The notes under the pieces were generated by a model. That model did no database searches. It worked only from the letters and a program-made list of their open reading frames with translations, and had not been told where the DNA came from. A DNA stretch of 64,000 bases from NCBI GenBank assembly GCA_949152475.1, contig OX424568.1, positions 22,729,667 through 22,793,666 of the forward strand, read 5' to 3'. The first letter of the stretch is position 1. Every line of letters starts with the position of its first letter. This document shows, in pieces, positions 25,451 to 46,429 of the stretch. The stretch comes from Terebella lapidaria. Lineage: Eukaryota; Annelida; Polychaeta; Terebellida; Terebellidae. Both the position numbers and the translations under genes were made by a program.

Positions 25451-26680
25451 CTCAGGTAATGTCTGACCCACATTTTATCATAGAAATTCGTGTATCAAAT
25501 TGTGTTATTTTCTCCTAGTCACCTACTAATAGAGAATATTAGATGTAACATTTTCGTTGATGTGAAATTACGAAATCAAAATCTATATATAGCGTCATCA
25601 GATTCATATTAAATAACGGGTTATTGTAGCAGAATTGGTTTTGATGTGTAAAATACAGATGAACAACGACATTGCCACAGATTACACGAGCCCATCAGTG
25701 ATACTTGATGCTATAACATCTGAATCTTTCCACATGTGAATGTGGTAGCTCTAGAAGCTTTGAATATTTTTACGTGTGAACATACAGGCCTGCACCTGGG
25801 AAAGTAGAAGTCTGAAGTCTTCCAAAGTGAAGTGTCTACACACGAACGTGGTAGCTCCGAAAATTACCATCTGTGAACGTGAATGCTAGGTACCCTTGGA
25901 CATCCTACATGCGAACGTGGTGGCTTTGAATGCTTCCATATGCGAATGTAGTAATTGATACTTGTACATGTGGATGCCATACCCTTTCCTGTTCCCACTT
26001 GTGAACGTGAAATCCTGAATGCTGCTACCTGCAATTTGTTTTTTTTTTCAGAGAAGATATCTTTTTCTTCTGCGCACGTGACCAATCGGGTTACGTAGAC
26101 TAGCAATCATCACCACTTCATTTTTCGCTGTTTCATGACCCCCGAAACCTATTTTATAATGTTGATGGTTTATCCATACGTTATCACAGTAGACCTCATG
26201 GTCATAATTGTGATGTATAGAAGCATGATTCATTCATCGGGAGGCATAACCAGAACGACAATGAGCTACATGTATTTCACAGGTCCATAACAGCGTTATC
26301 AGCAACTTTGTGACAGGACACCACTCGCCGGATAAAACATGCACTTCTAATATGGGGTAATGGCAATGCACTAGATATGATGGCATCTTCAAGTTTCTTT
26401 TGCTCGGCATTTTGACTCATTCGATAGTTACTTGGTTCACCAGGATGTGTACTATACTACAGCATATGACAATATATGAGCACTACTTCTTCGCTAGTGA
26501 CAGTGACATAATATTCTTGTCTACGTTGTAACCAAATCAGTTTCAATGTGTGAAATATTCTGTGGAAAAAAATTAATGTGGAAGAAAAACCGCATACAAA
26601 ATAACAAAACAATATCAACCATACATAGTTTTGTTTTGGATAATCGTATCAAGTTGAAAATTTGTGTGTCTTAATCAGAC
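24442..26680 (+). repeat. Module M copy after E1 copy 2
   Basis: Colinear with 9850-12070 and, in its first half, with 17372-18660. The distal half (26105-26640) matches 11540-12070 closely, including the TAGACTAGCAATCATCACC landmark and the GATAATCGTATCAAGTTG end. No host gene recognised. Confidence 0.7.
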
Positions 26681-29600
26681 AATGTCTGACCCACATTTTA
26701 TCATAGAAATTGGTGGGTACTATCGAATTATGTTATTTACTCCCAGTCACCTACTGATAGAGATTATTCCCATCGATATAACATTTTCTTGATGTGAAAT
26801 TATGAAATCAAAATCTATGTATAGCGTCATCAGATTCATATTAAATAACGGGTTATTGTAGCAGAATTGGTTTTGATGTATAAAGATATCCATACAGTTA
26901 AACAACGACACTGCCACAGATTACAAAAGCCCATAAGTGATACTCGATGCTATAACATCTGAATCTTTCCACATGTGAATGTGGTAGCTCTAGAAGCTTT
27001 GAATATTTCTACGTGTGAACATACAGGCCTGAAATATTTCCACATGGGAACGTAGAAGTCCTAAATATTTCCAGGTGAAGTTTCTATGTACGAACGCGGT
27101 ACCTCCCAAAATGACCGTCTGTGAACGTGAATGCTAGGTACCCTTGGACATCTTATATGTGAACGCGGTGGCTCTGAATGATTCCATATGTGAATGTAGT
27201 AATTAATACTCGTACGTGTGTATGCCATAATATTTCCTGTTTCCACCTCTGGACGGGAAATCCTGATTGCTTCTACCTGCAAGTTCTTTTTCAAAAAAGA
27301 CGCCCACTTTTTCTTCTGCGCATGTGACCAATGGGGTTCCGTAGACTAGCAATCATCACCACTTCATTTTTCGCTGTTTCATGACCCCGAAACCTATTTT
27401 ATGATGTCGATGGTTTATCCATACGTTATCACAGTAGACCTCATGGTCATAATTGTGACGTATAGCAACATGATTTATTGATGGGAAGGCATTAACAAAA
27501 CGCCAATGAGCTACACGTATTTCACAGGTCCATAACAGCGTGATCAGCAACTTTGTGACAGGACACCACACGCCGGATAAAACATGCACTTCTATTATGG
27601 GGTAATGGCAATGCACCAGATATGATGGCGTCTTCAGGTTTCTTCCGCTCGGCATATTGACCCATTTGATAGTTACTTGGTTCACCAGGAGGTGTACTAT
27701 GCTATAGCATGTGACAATATATGAGTACCAAAAATTTGAATAGCATTTTGTCATTACTTTTCACTAGTGACAGTGACATAATATTCTTGTCTACGTTGTA
27801 ACCAAATCAGTATTAATGTGTGAGATATTTTGTGAAAAAAAAATTAATGTGAAAAAAAAACTGCACACAAAATAACAAATCAATATCAACCATACATAGT
27901 TTTGTTTTGGATAATCGTATCAAGTTGAAATTTTGTGTGTCTTAATCATGTATCATGCCACACTTTCTCACCAAATTTCAGAATTTTATCTAAAAAATTT
28001 GAGAAGTTGGCAATCTAACCCAATATGAAACTTCAGGACTACATGGAATTTCAGAGTCTGCACAAAAAACCCAACTTATTTGATGTATGAGTTATATAAT
28101 GCTCCAAAATAAACAGATCTTAATATACATCAACTTCGCATTCAGAAGCCAAAATCAAAATGTCCGGGCATAAACATGAAGAAAGCCCTGAATTTGAAAT
28201 TAATTCGATTCCATTTTGGACTGGAATTTATCATTGAGGAAGATTGCCAACTTTTTCATTTTTTGGGGGGATAAAATTCTGAAATTTGGTGAAACATTAC
28301 GGCATGATACCCAATTAAGACAGGAAAAAATTCAAGTTGATCCGAATATCCAAAACAAAATTACAGCCAAAAAGCGTGTTTCACTGAAAGATGGATTTGA
28401 CTTTACCAACTATCGCTATCAGAAAGGCGTGGGTGTCACCTATCCGTGATAAAGCCGGTGAACAGTTCATGTCAAGTCATGGGATAATAAATCTTACTGA
28501 ACACAATGCCTAGGACTAGTATATTGCCTGGTGTAATACATCGGACATTTGGCTTGGACCATCAGGTAACGGAGTTGGACGTTCACCAAGGTCATTGCCA
28601 TTCACCAACAGAATTAGGTTGGCTACATTTGCATGTTTCTGTCGTTTATGGCCATTGTTTAACATAGTTATCAGCTCATTTTTGGTACTCCTAGTTATCA
28701 ATCAATTAGGTGATTTACATGAAAAGATCTCGTGACCATATCACTTTCAGAAAATAGTCAACAAACAGCTCTTTGTCTCAGTGATAGTTAGAAAAGAAAT
28801 CCCCCTGTTCTTGTCATTGGGAATGAAGCAAATGCTTCGTTCTTTCACCATGGGCAATATCACTCTATGTCACAGGCGTTAATATGAAACGGATGGCCTG
28901 TACATTGAATTCCCTATCCAAAGAAGATTAGCTTGCGTGACCTTGGGTCACTTCTAGACAAGAATTACGTACCATCACATGCGGAAGCCTTGTCATCCAT
29001 ATCACAATATCGTTATATAAGTTTTGATTAGATTTCATAATTATGACAACCTCTTACGACATAGAACTGCTACTTTGGACAAATCTAATTTGTCTGATCT
29101 GTTTTACATGAGGATCGAACTGTTTCATGTCACTCAGAAGAAAATTACAATTAACAGGGGTTCCTATCGAAGTGGCGCACCCATCCACGGTGAAGTGGAT
29201 GCCTGGTTCATATCGAGTCAGGGTAGCATAAATCTTACTTAGCATAATGTCCAGTTCATTGTCCAGGTATATAACACAGTGCGCATCTGTATCAGACCAC
29301 CAAATTATGGAGTTGTTAGGTGATATATAGACAATATTACCTGGTTTTTCCAGTATGTGACCTGATATTTGTCCGAGATCCAGAGTATTAGCCCAAGGCC
29401 GAAGGCAAATGCCGGGATCAAGGGATATATCGGGGCATATGCTGGAATAACCAGGTGATGTTGTGTTTATTATATACCGTGAAAAGAATAACGTAAAGGA
29501 CAAGAGAACACCTGCATGTGTTGTCATGGCACCTACATTCGATGCGCATGAGCGATCGTTGACAGCGGGCAGGATACCGGCCAGTATTTGCCCTCATATT

Positions 29601-30190
29601 TTCCCTCGTATTTGCCCGCTGAGCGTTGTTATCGTACAGGGCACAAACAGTGTTATGCGGACAAATAACGTCGCAGGTATATATTAATGAATGTTTTATC
29701 AAGGTCAAGGGCATTTTTGCACGTCCACACGTGGAAAAATGTATATATTTATATATGTTTATATGTCTGTGCTCATATTCATGTGTGCAATATGTATGTT
29801 ATGAAAATATGAATTTTTTTTGGATCTTATGGGTAAATTCTAAACATGAAATGAGCTCATTTGGTATATGGTTGAAAACAATTGATACTGATGTTGCATG
29901 AAATACCACTAACATGTATGTAATTAAATGCCAACCGAACTGAAATTGACCAGAACAAAGGATAGTATGACCAGAAAGGCTTCCTTCATATATCATAATA
30001 AAATCACTCCATGTATGTGTTCATAATATAAACCAGGCGATCGGTGTAAAAACACTGAACTCAGTGTGCGCGACCCGATCACGTCTTTGAATAAATGACA
30101 TACCAACAGTATTTACTCATGCGATGATCCTATCAATTCACATGAAATTATCATTATATCTGATTAAATTTCTAGATTGACCACATTTAA
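26680..30190 (+). repeat. Composite duplication, copy C, without E1
   Basis: 26680-27870 is nearly identical to 12113-13310 and 18356-19550 (offset 8324 from copy B at 27061 and 27356). After about 27900 the match continues but with clearly more differences, through the 13830-15060 equivalents (28410-30090). E1 is missing: at 30095-30115 the sequence runs directly from the left flank to CATGCGATG. Part of the copy therefore has a different age or was converted. Confidence 0.75.
29330..29690. mobile_element. About 0.36-kb insertion in module copy C
   Basis: Module copies at 14690-14710 and 20930-20950 run straight from AGGTGATATTG into AATGTTTTATCAA. Copy C has about 360 bp between the same flanks. 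The insert contains an imperfect inverted pair (CCTGG-type at about 29341-29365 and 29433-29457) and GGCCGAAGGC. A small non-autonomous element is likely; family unknown. Confidence 0.5.
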
Positions 30191-33100
30191 TTTGTCTGGT
30201 CGACCTTGCAAGGGCAATTGAAAAGTTTCAGCACTACCACCTGACGCCATCAGAGAGGCGTGGGTGTCATCAATCCACCATAAAGCCGGTGAACAGCTTA
30301 TGTCAAGTCAGGGAATAATAAATCTTACTGAACACAAAGCCTAGTAGTAGTATATTGTCTGGTTTGACATAGCGGACATCTGTCTCAGACACGGATTTCA
30401 GCTGTGTTTAGGTATACTCAAAGTTGACAGTAAAATACGTGAATATATGTAAAGCTCTCTTGACCATGCCACTTCAATGTATTGGTCAACAGATGAGTTT
30501 ATTGTCTTGTCAATGTTTCGTTGTTACATTATATTAAAATCACTATATAACGCAGGCGTTATTATGAACTGGATGGTCGTACGAAAACTCTGAAATTAGG
30601 TCTAACCGCATTCAAAGGAGATTAGCTTGCGTGACCAAATCACGTCTTTGGAAGGGTGACGTACCACCGAATATGACGCCCCTGTCATCCATACGGTAAT
30701 ATCATTAATTTCGTGTTGATTGGATTTTATATGACAATCTCGCACGACATAAAACCGCTGGTGTGACCAAGTTTAATTTGTCCAATCTGTCTTACAAGAT
30801 TGGACATGTCCGGCTGAGGAAAACTACGGTTGCCATCCAAGTGGCGTGCGTGTCACTCACCTATGGTGAAGTGGATGAAGATAAAACAGTGCATATCAAA
30901 TCACGGTGGTATAAATCTTACTCAGCATAATGAAAATGCATTGCCCAGGAGTATACGCACAGTCACATCTGTCCCAGACCACCACCTAATGTAGTCCCAC
31001 TAAGGTCAATGACATTGTTTCCATTAGCTTTCATGCTCGTTGGATGTCATGAATCAACTGTATGGGTACAACCTGTGCACCATTATTGGCAGACCTGTTT
31101 TTATACACATATGAATCAGATTTTGTCCAACATTTACAACGAGAAGGTTCTAAGAAACTAACATGTAATTTTAATTTCACTTTCCGATACATAGATGATG
31201 TATTGTCGCTAAATAATCCCAAGTTTGGTGATTATTTGGATGTCATATATCCTAAGGAACTTGAAATTAAGGATACCACAGACTCCGCTAATTTTTCCAA
31301 CTATCTAGACCTGAGGTTGGAGATTGATAATGATTCTAACCTGTCAACTAGATTATACGACAAACGTGATGATTTCAATTTTTCCATAGTCAATTTCCCT
31401 TTTCTAAGCAGCAACATTCCTATGTCACCGGCATATGGTGTGTTTGTTTCTCAACTTATACGCTATTGCAGCGCTAGTTGCAAATATGAGCAGCTAGTCT
31501 CTAAACTGCTGCGACAAGGATATGTTTTACCAAGACTTATAGCTGCGTTTAAGAAATTCTATGGACGTCATCATGATCTGGTTGATAAATACAGCAAATC
31601 CATGTCTGCCATGCAACTAGATTTATTTTCATGTTAATTTTGGGGAATTCATGACAGGTGCCACTAGTCGGGCAGGAAATGCTCACTCTTTCCGGAACAC
31701 CTGATTTCACCTCCTAATGGCCATTTTTGGGGGTTCATGAGTTTCCCTGTCATTTTTGTTCTCTCTGACTTCGTATGCCTGATATGACTTTCTGTCCCCG
31801 GACTATGAGATTGGATAACGGACCCTGTTTTGTTTGCTCGGAATACTTAATACTGGGTATTGATTCCACGTCTATCGCACCTATTTTTATGAAGTAGAGG
31901 TGGTGTGTTAGAGAATTGATGATCTACATTTTATCATAGAAGTTATTGTATCAATTTGTGTGAATTATTCCCTGTGACTGACTGATGAAAATTGTTTTCA
32001 TCAGTGCCGCATAATTTAATTTGATGTAAGAAGATGTCCATACATTTTAAAAGCTGCACTGCAATTGACATATACTAGTACAGAAGCTTATAGGTGACAT
32101 GTGTGTTTTTTTTATTTTTGGAAAACAGGTATTAGTGTCGCGTTCAAACGAAGCAAATTCACCACGATCATACGTGGAAAGATGATGTTCACACGTAGAA
32201 ATATTCGAATCTACCACGTTCAAACATGGAAACATTTAAGGCTACCACACCTGAATCTGCCCACATGCAAAAAAGAAAGTATTATATGCTTCCATGTCTG
32301 AACGTGCTAGCTTTGATTCTTTGCACGTGTGGGTATAAAAGTCTAAAATCTTTGCACATTTGAAGTGGTAGACATGAATTTTCGATGTGTGACATTGGTA
32401 GCTCCCAAGTTTCCACGTGTTAACGTGAGAGCAGTGAATGCTTCTTCATGTGGAGGCGGTAGCCTTGGACTTTCTACCTGCGAACACGATGGTCTTCTTC
32501 CACATGTGAACGTAATAGTAATTGATACTTGTGTGTGTGAGCGCAATAACATTTACTGTTCCCGAGTGCCCACGTAAAGTGGAATCCTGAATGTTTCCAA
32601 GTTGGCTTGGAATTTTTCTTTCAGAAAAAACAACATTTTTTCCGCACGTACCACCTATGGTCTTCCGTAGACTAGCAATCATCTCCACCTCAATTTCCGC
32701 TGTTTCTTGACCCACTACTTCATTTTCATTTTCAGACCTAATGGTGCTGGTTTATCCATACATTATCAAGAGTGAACTCATGGTCATAATCATGACGTAT
32801 AGAAGCATGATTTATTCATGGGGAGGCATAAACGGAATGACAATGAGCTACATGTATTTCCCATCTCGATAACGACGTGATCAACAGCTTTGTGACAGGA
32901 CACAACACGGCAGGTAAAACATGCATTTCTATTATGGGGTAATGGCAACACACCAGATGTGATTCAGTCTCCAGGTTTCTTGCCCTCAGCATATAGACCG
33001 TCTTGATAGTTAATGTGTTCACCAGCAGGTAAACTATAACATGTGCCAGTATATGAGCACCAAAAATTGAATAGCATTGCTTAAAATACTTCTCCACTAG

Positions 33101-33250
33101 AGACAGTGACACAATAATCTTGCCTACGTTGTAACTAAATCAGCTATAATGTACGAGATATTTTGTAGAAAAAAAATGCTTGTGAAAAAAAAATCGCACA
33201 AAAAATAGCAAATCAATATAAACCATATACAGTTTATAATATTCAGTGCA
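30190..33250 (+). repeat. Diverged module M copy interrupted by a retroelement
   Basis: 30190-31020 follows the module order (ACCACCTGACGCC; TTAGCTTGCGTGACC; TCAAATCACGGTGG). 31915-33200 resumes it (CATTTTATCATAGAAG; the short CACGTG-type repeats; TAGACTAGCAATCATC). It is more diverged than copies A-C. The gap between holds the reverse transcriptase fragment. Confidence 0.65.
31062..31637 (+). mobile_element. Penelope-type reverse transcriptase fragment
   Basis: An open stretch of about 190 codons carries the RT signature MGTTCAPLLADLFLY, then FRYIDDVLSLNN (the YIDD catalytic box), the KLYDKRDDF-type segment and KFYGRHHDLVDKY. This series is typical of a reverse transcriptase family widespread in marine animals that I associate with Penelope-like elements. 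The N-terminal half of the RT and any endonuclease are absent, so this is a 5'-truncated, dead copy. The inserted piece spans roughly 31020-31915 within a module M copy. Family assignment rests on memory; a related non-LTR group is the alternative. Confidence 0.8.
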
Positions 33251-33559
33251 TGGTCTGATAATGCACATGAGTTCTTTATTCTACCCAATTCTTGTTCTAA
33301 ATTGATTGAAGACGTGCCGAAGGAACACAAGGAACACTGTTGATCCAACGAATGGAATGGTAGCATGAATAGTACGGATCATGTTTACTAGTACCCAGTA
33401 ATTATTTATTTGTCCTGGTGATGACGATGTACAAGATGATATCAATAGGACTTGCTCAATCGTTCCAGTTATTTCGAGATTGATGACAGTTTGAACAAAG
33501 TGAATTGATTTATCATGGTGATGTGTCAATATGAAATAATATGTTTGACTGTTGCCAAT

Positions 33560-33830
33560 TTGTTAGAGGTATGTGGAGATAATTATGTATTGTGGATAGT
33601 CTACTCATTTGTCTGGTGTTTAGTAAATAAACAACAGCATAAAGATGATGGTGTTGACAGCTGACCAAGGAAGCCCTACCATCTCATCATGGGTTGATGA
33701 ATGGAAAACTGTGTTGGCGAAGCCCTCCTGAAGCAGACACTCTCTTAGAGGCCAGACGAGGTGAGAACTTGATGTTTATTAACATGTTTTAAATGCGTGG
33801 GTGTAATAGATCGGAAGAGAAAGCCTTCAA
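33560..33830 (+). promoter_or_regulatory. Diverged copy of GPCR upstream/first-exon block
   Basis: Contains AGCAGACACTCTCTTAGAGG and then CCAGACGAG followed by GTGAGAAC, a consensus splice donor. It aligns in order with 45750-45980, 56030-56260 and 63010-63200. No receptor exon was recognised downstream, so it looks like an orphaned 5' exon/promoter copy. Confidence 0.4.
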
Positions 33831-34369
33831 TACTAGCAAATGATTCAAGGCGTGCGTCATATCAGATTGGAAACAAAATACTTGTTTGATAAAGTGATAA
33901 GCAAATACAATTAGGAATTGAAAATGAACATGGACGAATGATCCCTATACACTATCTGTCAATGCTAGATAATTTTTATTGACGCCTGCAATTTAGTATT
34001 GGATGTGACCCATACTTCGCTCGTAAATCCAGGAAATTGCAAGCATATAACTATTACAAAAATTACGGATCAGTTCTCTTATTTACCACAATTTTAGAGG
34101 TTCAAAAACGTTTCTATATTTGGTACCATATGACAGACGTAAAGTAATCCAGCACATATTTTCAACAGCTTCATACAACGCAAGGCAGTTTAATTGGATA
34201 GCGAGTATAGTATAGATGATTGAGCCAGAATTGCCGACTTGGTAATTAAAGGAGTGCGACTCTTTGAACGAACTTAGTACCTTGTATTACACCGGGATAT
34301 TATATTCACATGATACGTTGTGAGGAAAAGAATACATGATCAATTTCTTGAACAGTTCATATCAATTTA

Positions 34370-35340
34370 TGGAATAATAAATCTTACTCAGCACAATAAA
34401 CGGTAATTGTCCGGTGGAATACATGTGACATCCTGTCGAACCATCAACTAATGGAGTTGTATTAGGCATTTTCATGACGTCAATGACATCGTTACGATTC
34501 TCCAACAGAATCGTTATTGCTGAATTCACATGTTCCTTCCTTTTATGATCCTTGGCTGAGATGGATATGCGCTATTCACCAGTACACCTGCAAACATGTG
34601 TCACGCCTGTTGAGAGTGTGAACAAAAATGCTCCTTGTCTCGACTGAGGTTGGAAATATTTGCTCACTGCCTTATTAGTGGATACAGATTTGATACTTCT
34701 TATACACATCATAATCTTAATTCATGCTGCATGTGTTATTTTTAGCTAGTCGGTCTGCAAAAACGCTAAAATCACATTCATTCCTATGCAAAGGAGATCA
34801 ACTGGCGCGACCACATCACTCATGACAGAATGTTCATTCCACGTTGAAATATCGTTAAATTGAATATGCCATATCTTGCTACCTTTCAGCTAGTTTGATC
34901 AAATTTAATTTGTCTGATCTGTCTTGAAAGATGGTCAAATGGTCTGATATCGTGCTAAAGAAAACTACACTACATAACAAATGGTCGCCGTCGAAGTGGC
35001 GTGCGTGTCACCCGTCCATGATGAATGGGTGGACAGGTCATATCAAGTCACGGTGGCATGAATTCTCAACTCAGTGACCTGTATATTGGCCAGTGAAAAT
35101 ATAAACATGTACAGCGCCCTTCTCTAACCATCAACTGATGGAGTTATCACGTGATATTGAATGTTTTACGAAGGTCAACGGCATTGTTACAATAGATTCA
35201 TTGGTGGTAATAAACGAGCTTATTACTTTCATCCGAAGAATATAACGGCTATTTTTGCAAGTTTTTACCATTTGTGCTCGTATGTCCATATCTTTCATGC
35301 TCTCTACATGACATGGTTCATCTTTTCTCATAGCAGATAA
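34370..35340 (+). repeat. Partial, diverged module M copy
   Basis: Landmarks in order: AATAATAAATCTTACTCAGC (34372), CCATCAACTAATGGAGTT (34440), GGAGATCAACTGGCGCGACC (34790), AAGTGGCGTGCGTGTC (34995) and TATCACGTGATATTGAATG (35145). Much diverged from the 12-30 kb copies. A run of local CATAGCATAGTTCAT repeats follows at 35325-35415. Confidence 0.55.
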
Positions 35341-35459
35341 ATCATAGCATAGTTCATCACTATGCTATGCATAGTTCATTCTCATAGCATAGTTCATGAC
35401 CTCATAGCAGATAAATATCAAATGATATATATTATTCCTGTAATTTTTAGTCATTTGCT

Positions 35460-36510
35460 GAAATCAAAAATAAGAAATATCTAGTTACATAAATTCCATG
35501 AAACTACCGGTAGACATAATATATTCGAATGACCATTGAAACAAGATGTGCACTTCATGGTGTCATTTTAAAACTGTCACCACTTTTATAATTTACAAAA
35601 ATACACATTCTGCAATAGCTTTGTTTTGTCTGTAGAATGACGATCACGCGAAATTGGTTTGCGAAATTGTGTGCTTAATATGAGTTGCCAAAATCAAGAT
35701 ACGAACTGGGCTTATCTATTTTTTTCCTCAAAACATGATGTCATCTGTATTTGTATTGATATCATGGCAACCAGCAATGTCGGCATCAATTTTGTTTCAG
35801 ATAAGTGGGTGTGTACAGTTCTAAGACTGGCTCAGTATTATTCAAATGTTTGATTGATGTTTTGGTACTATAGAATGATGAGTGTTTGGTGAATATCAGT
35901 TCATGTTTACACGGATTCGAAGAAAACTACACAAATTTTCATTTGCATGTAAGTTATTTATTGACTTATCATCGACGTAACCGAACGAATATAATACACA
36001 CTTGCGAAATAATGATCTATCATCCACCAAAAATACGCCCTCGAATATAAGTCAAACATATCTTCTGCAGTTTTTTTTACTTCATATCTGTGATAGATAG
36101 TTAGAGTATTGATGAGTATGTTCTCATGAAGATATCCTTATGAAAAATGTTGTGTATAACGAGGGTGCATCATGTCGACTGATACCAAAGTACAAAATAT
36201 AATTACCATTTCTAAATATTAATGCGCATGTAAATAGGTCTTAAGGTATCTGTGCGTTAACAATACAGGTAGGAATTTGATATTCAAAAACTCTCATTTC
36301 ATATTTGCTATCTTACATGATATGTGCACATGTATTTCAATCATTTCTTTCTGGCGACAACGATTAGAAAGTTTTTGTTTTTGCTTTAATGCTATGCACT
36401 CGTTATTCCTGTGCTGAAAACAGAGTAGGAAATTTCGCCGGACGCCACTGCGTATGTTTTAGAATGATATTCTAGTTTCAGATAAATATCGTTACATTCC
36501 ATTTGACCAC
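35460..36510. other. Intergenic/upstream region of the WSC-EGF gene
   Basis: No coding exon or named repeat was recognised. It should contain the promoter of the gene starting at 36515; I see no clear core promoter motif. Confidence 0.4.
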
Positions 36511-36514
36511 AACC

Positions 36515-43913
<7,399 letters not shown>

Positions 43914-44650
43914 ATTACCAGCTGCTTCTGTATACCTCTTCAATTTCACGTCCGCCTAAGTTCGCATTTTCACGGTATGGGCATGTTTGCAGCCGTTTAA
44001 TTTCGCGTTTCCATTTGCAAGTTAATTTGTATGGGCTGTGAACAAAACATTCGCGTTCAAAAAATCCGCGTTTGTAATAAAAACTCGAAAAACACGAATT
44101 TAATGGACGCGAAAAATTAGGGGGTTTACAGTATAATGGATTGGTCCTGATTGAAATGATCTACTCAACTGTGGCGCCTCTTTCTACAAATGTGTATTAC
44201 AATATGACTGAGCATCTAATCTATATAAATTGCAAAATAAATTAAATTGCACATTGTTGTACACGCATTGAGGAGACCGTCTGTTGGCTTTAGCTGTGGG
44301 AATCCTCGTTAAAAAAATTGCATCACATTAACTGAATGTAATAACCAGTCTCTGATACTGTCGTATACATTGTATACTTTCGACTCTATATCTTGAAGCA
44401 AGAACACCAAGCTATACACATGTACGTATTAGAAAGTACAGTAGTTAAATATGTACATAATTGAATAAGTGAATAGCAACATCACCACTCTGCAAATCAG
44501 CATATGCAAAACATAATGGGTTGTGTTGTCAAAATATGTTGGTGTCATTCATGAATGTGCATCACATTCATACTGCAAAAAAATCACATCTTATAGTTTT
44601 TCTTCGAATTATAGTCGAGAGTCTGGCCTCCACATAACGTTACGCATACC
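43914..44650. other. 3' flank of the WSC-EGF gene
   Basis: Contains an AATAAA at 44236-44241, about 320 bp after the stop codon, a plausible polyadenylation signal. No other gene recognised. Confidence 0.45.
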
Positions 44651-44658
44651 CAGGATGA

Positions 44659-44720
44659 TGTCCACATCTCAGTAACGATGTGTCGTAGAGTGAAACGGAT
44701 GTCATATTGAGACTCGTTGG
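44659..44720 (+). repeat. Solitary relic of the E1 147-bp monomer
   Basis: ACATCTCAGTAACGATGTGT, then CGTAGAGTGAAACGGATG and GACTCGTTGG match the monomer core (ATATCTCGGAAACGGTGCGT, CGTAGAGCGAAACGGACG, GACTCGTCG) with scattered differences. It is a single diverged unit 20 kb away from the arrays. Confidence 0.7.
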
Positions 44721-45349
44721 AGATCTTTTTAGAGACACACTACCACTAAACAGTTACTGAATACCTCCCCACTCCTCCCCCCCCCCCCCCCAACCTTTTC
44801 TTTTTTGTCAGATACGATGGTGAAGCATACCGTTTTTTCACCATACCGTTCCTAATTACCACATATGGCTGCATATGTTCACACGGCTAAAGACACATTG
44901 TCTTTGTAGTCGCCCCTGGTTTTGCCTTTTATGTATTCACTGATGTAATGTATATTGAATATTGTATTGTAAATTTTGGTATTTCCCGAATAAAACATCA
45001 TCATCATATGATTACACGTATAATACTATAAACGTGATATACATAATCTTAGAGATAACGAATGAAAATATGTTAGGAATACATGGGGATCAACAATAGA
45101 AGAACGACAACGACAGGCCGGCTAAGTAACCCTTGGTTTAGTCATCTAGTTTTACTTTAAGTGTTTTGTGGTAACCGATTTACTCCTTCCATTCACTGTG
45201 TCATCTTCAGGGTGGTCCTGACTGTTTTCACATGCAGCTGTACTATATCATGTGGAAGTATCTGAGTAGGGGTCTGCACCCAAAAGATTATTATACTGCT
45301 TCAGTGAGACAAAATATATCCCCACATTGTGATAAATTGCAATTTTATG

Positions 45350-46300
45350 AATGAGGCCTTTGTTGATTGAAAAACAAATCTGACCCAGAATTACAAATTA
45401 CATGTTAATCATCTACTTTGTGTGCGGTCTGTACATGGAAAAGGGGATGCACCATGGAAAGAAAAATAAATGTAAATGTTGCACAAAACTGTGCCTTGGT
45501 TACACAATGATTACATCACCGACTGGAGGAATACCAATCACACCATAGCATGTCAGAAGAGGTAATTATGTTCTTCTCCTGCTGATGACAAGCTGCAAAC
45601 TGACAAGTTGCAAACTGTTGCAAAAGTACCAAAAGGACTTGCAATAACTCAATTATACCTCTCATTTCGAGAGTAAATTGATTTCTGATTGGTGATGGTG
45701 GAGATTGCATTATTATAAGTGAAGCAACATGCTTCACTGCTGTCAATTCGAGATAGGTATGTCCTGATCTAATAGTCTGGTCATTTGTTCTGGTGTTATT
45801 GTGAATGAGCTACCGCATAGATCGGGTGGTATTGAATTTACTGGCCAGCTAAAGAGCCTGAAATTGAGATAAGCCACGACAGTTTCATGTACTCGTTGGT
45901 TCTTGAATACAAACCTGCGTTAGGAAACACTTGCGCAGCAGAAACGCTATTAGAGGCCAGACGAGATGTGAACTGGATTTGCTATTACGCATTTTACACC
46001 ATATAATTGCAGAGAAATGCATAGATTAGTTTACAAGATAGTGCTTTGTGTGCATACAGAATTCCACACTTGACGCATCATGCCGGTATGCATTTTTCAG
46101 ATAGTATGATAAGGGGGTGACCTACAATACTTGGTTTAAAATTGAATGTTATTGACTACCTTTAGTTTAATTGGATCCCAATGAGTGGTGCTTTTTTTAC
46201 ATGGTAACATGTGAAAAAATGAAGTGTCTTTCACGGCTTTATTTACATAGGTTTATTTACATTATATCCAATTTCCTATAGCCATCCTATATGTATATAT
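45350..46300 (+). repeat. Third, shorter copy of the right-hand duplication unit
   Basis: Colinear with 55690-56570 and 61930-63520: TTACACAATGATTACATCAC, TTTCGAGAGTAAATTGAT, the TTAGAGGCCAGACGAG block and GTTTAATTGGATCCCAATG. The match stops before the receptor-exon sequence present in the other two copies. No coding exon is visible in it. Confidence 0.8.
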
Positions 46301-46350
46301 TAATACATGGAGTTGTTCATATCGCACACATAACTGCACGAGCCATGTTC

Positions 46351-46423
46351 ATATCGCACACTTCAAAGTCATAATGCGCGAGTTCGAAGGACGAGTACAT
46401 TATGGCTTTGAAGTGTGCGATAT
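46351..46423. repeat. 26-bp inverted repeat
   Basis: 46351-46376 and 46398-46423 are inverted copies with one mismatch (core ATATCGCACACTTCAAAG). The loop contains GTTCGAAGGACG. Part of the left arm is also repeated directly at 46318-46330. Confidence 0.85.
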
Positions 46424-46429
46424 TAACTG

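Noticed and set aside
29054-29527. 157-codon minus-strand open frame
   Set aside because: It spans the border of a module copy and its insertion, has no recognisable domain, and is not open in sister copies.
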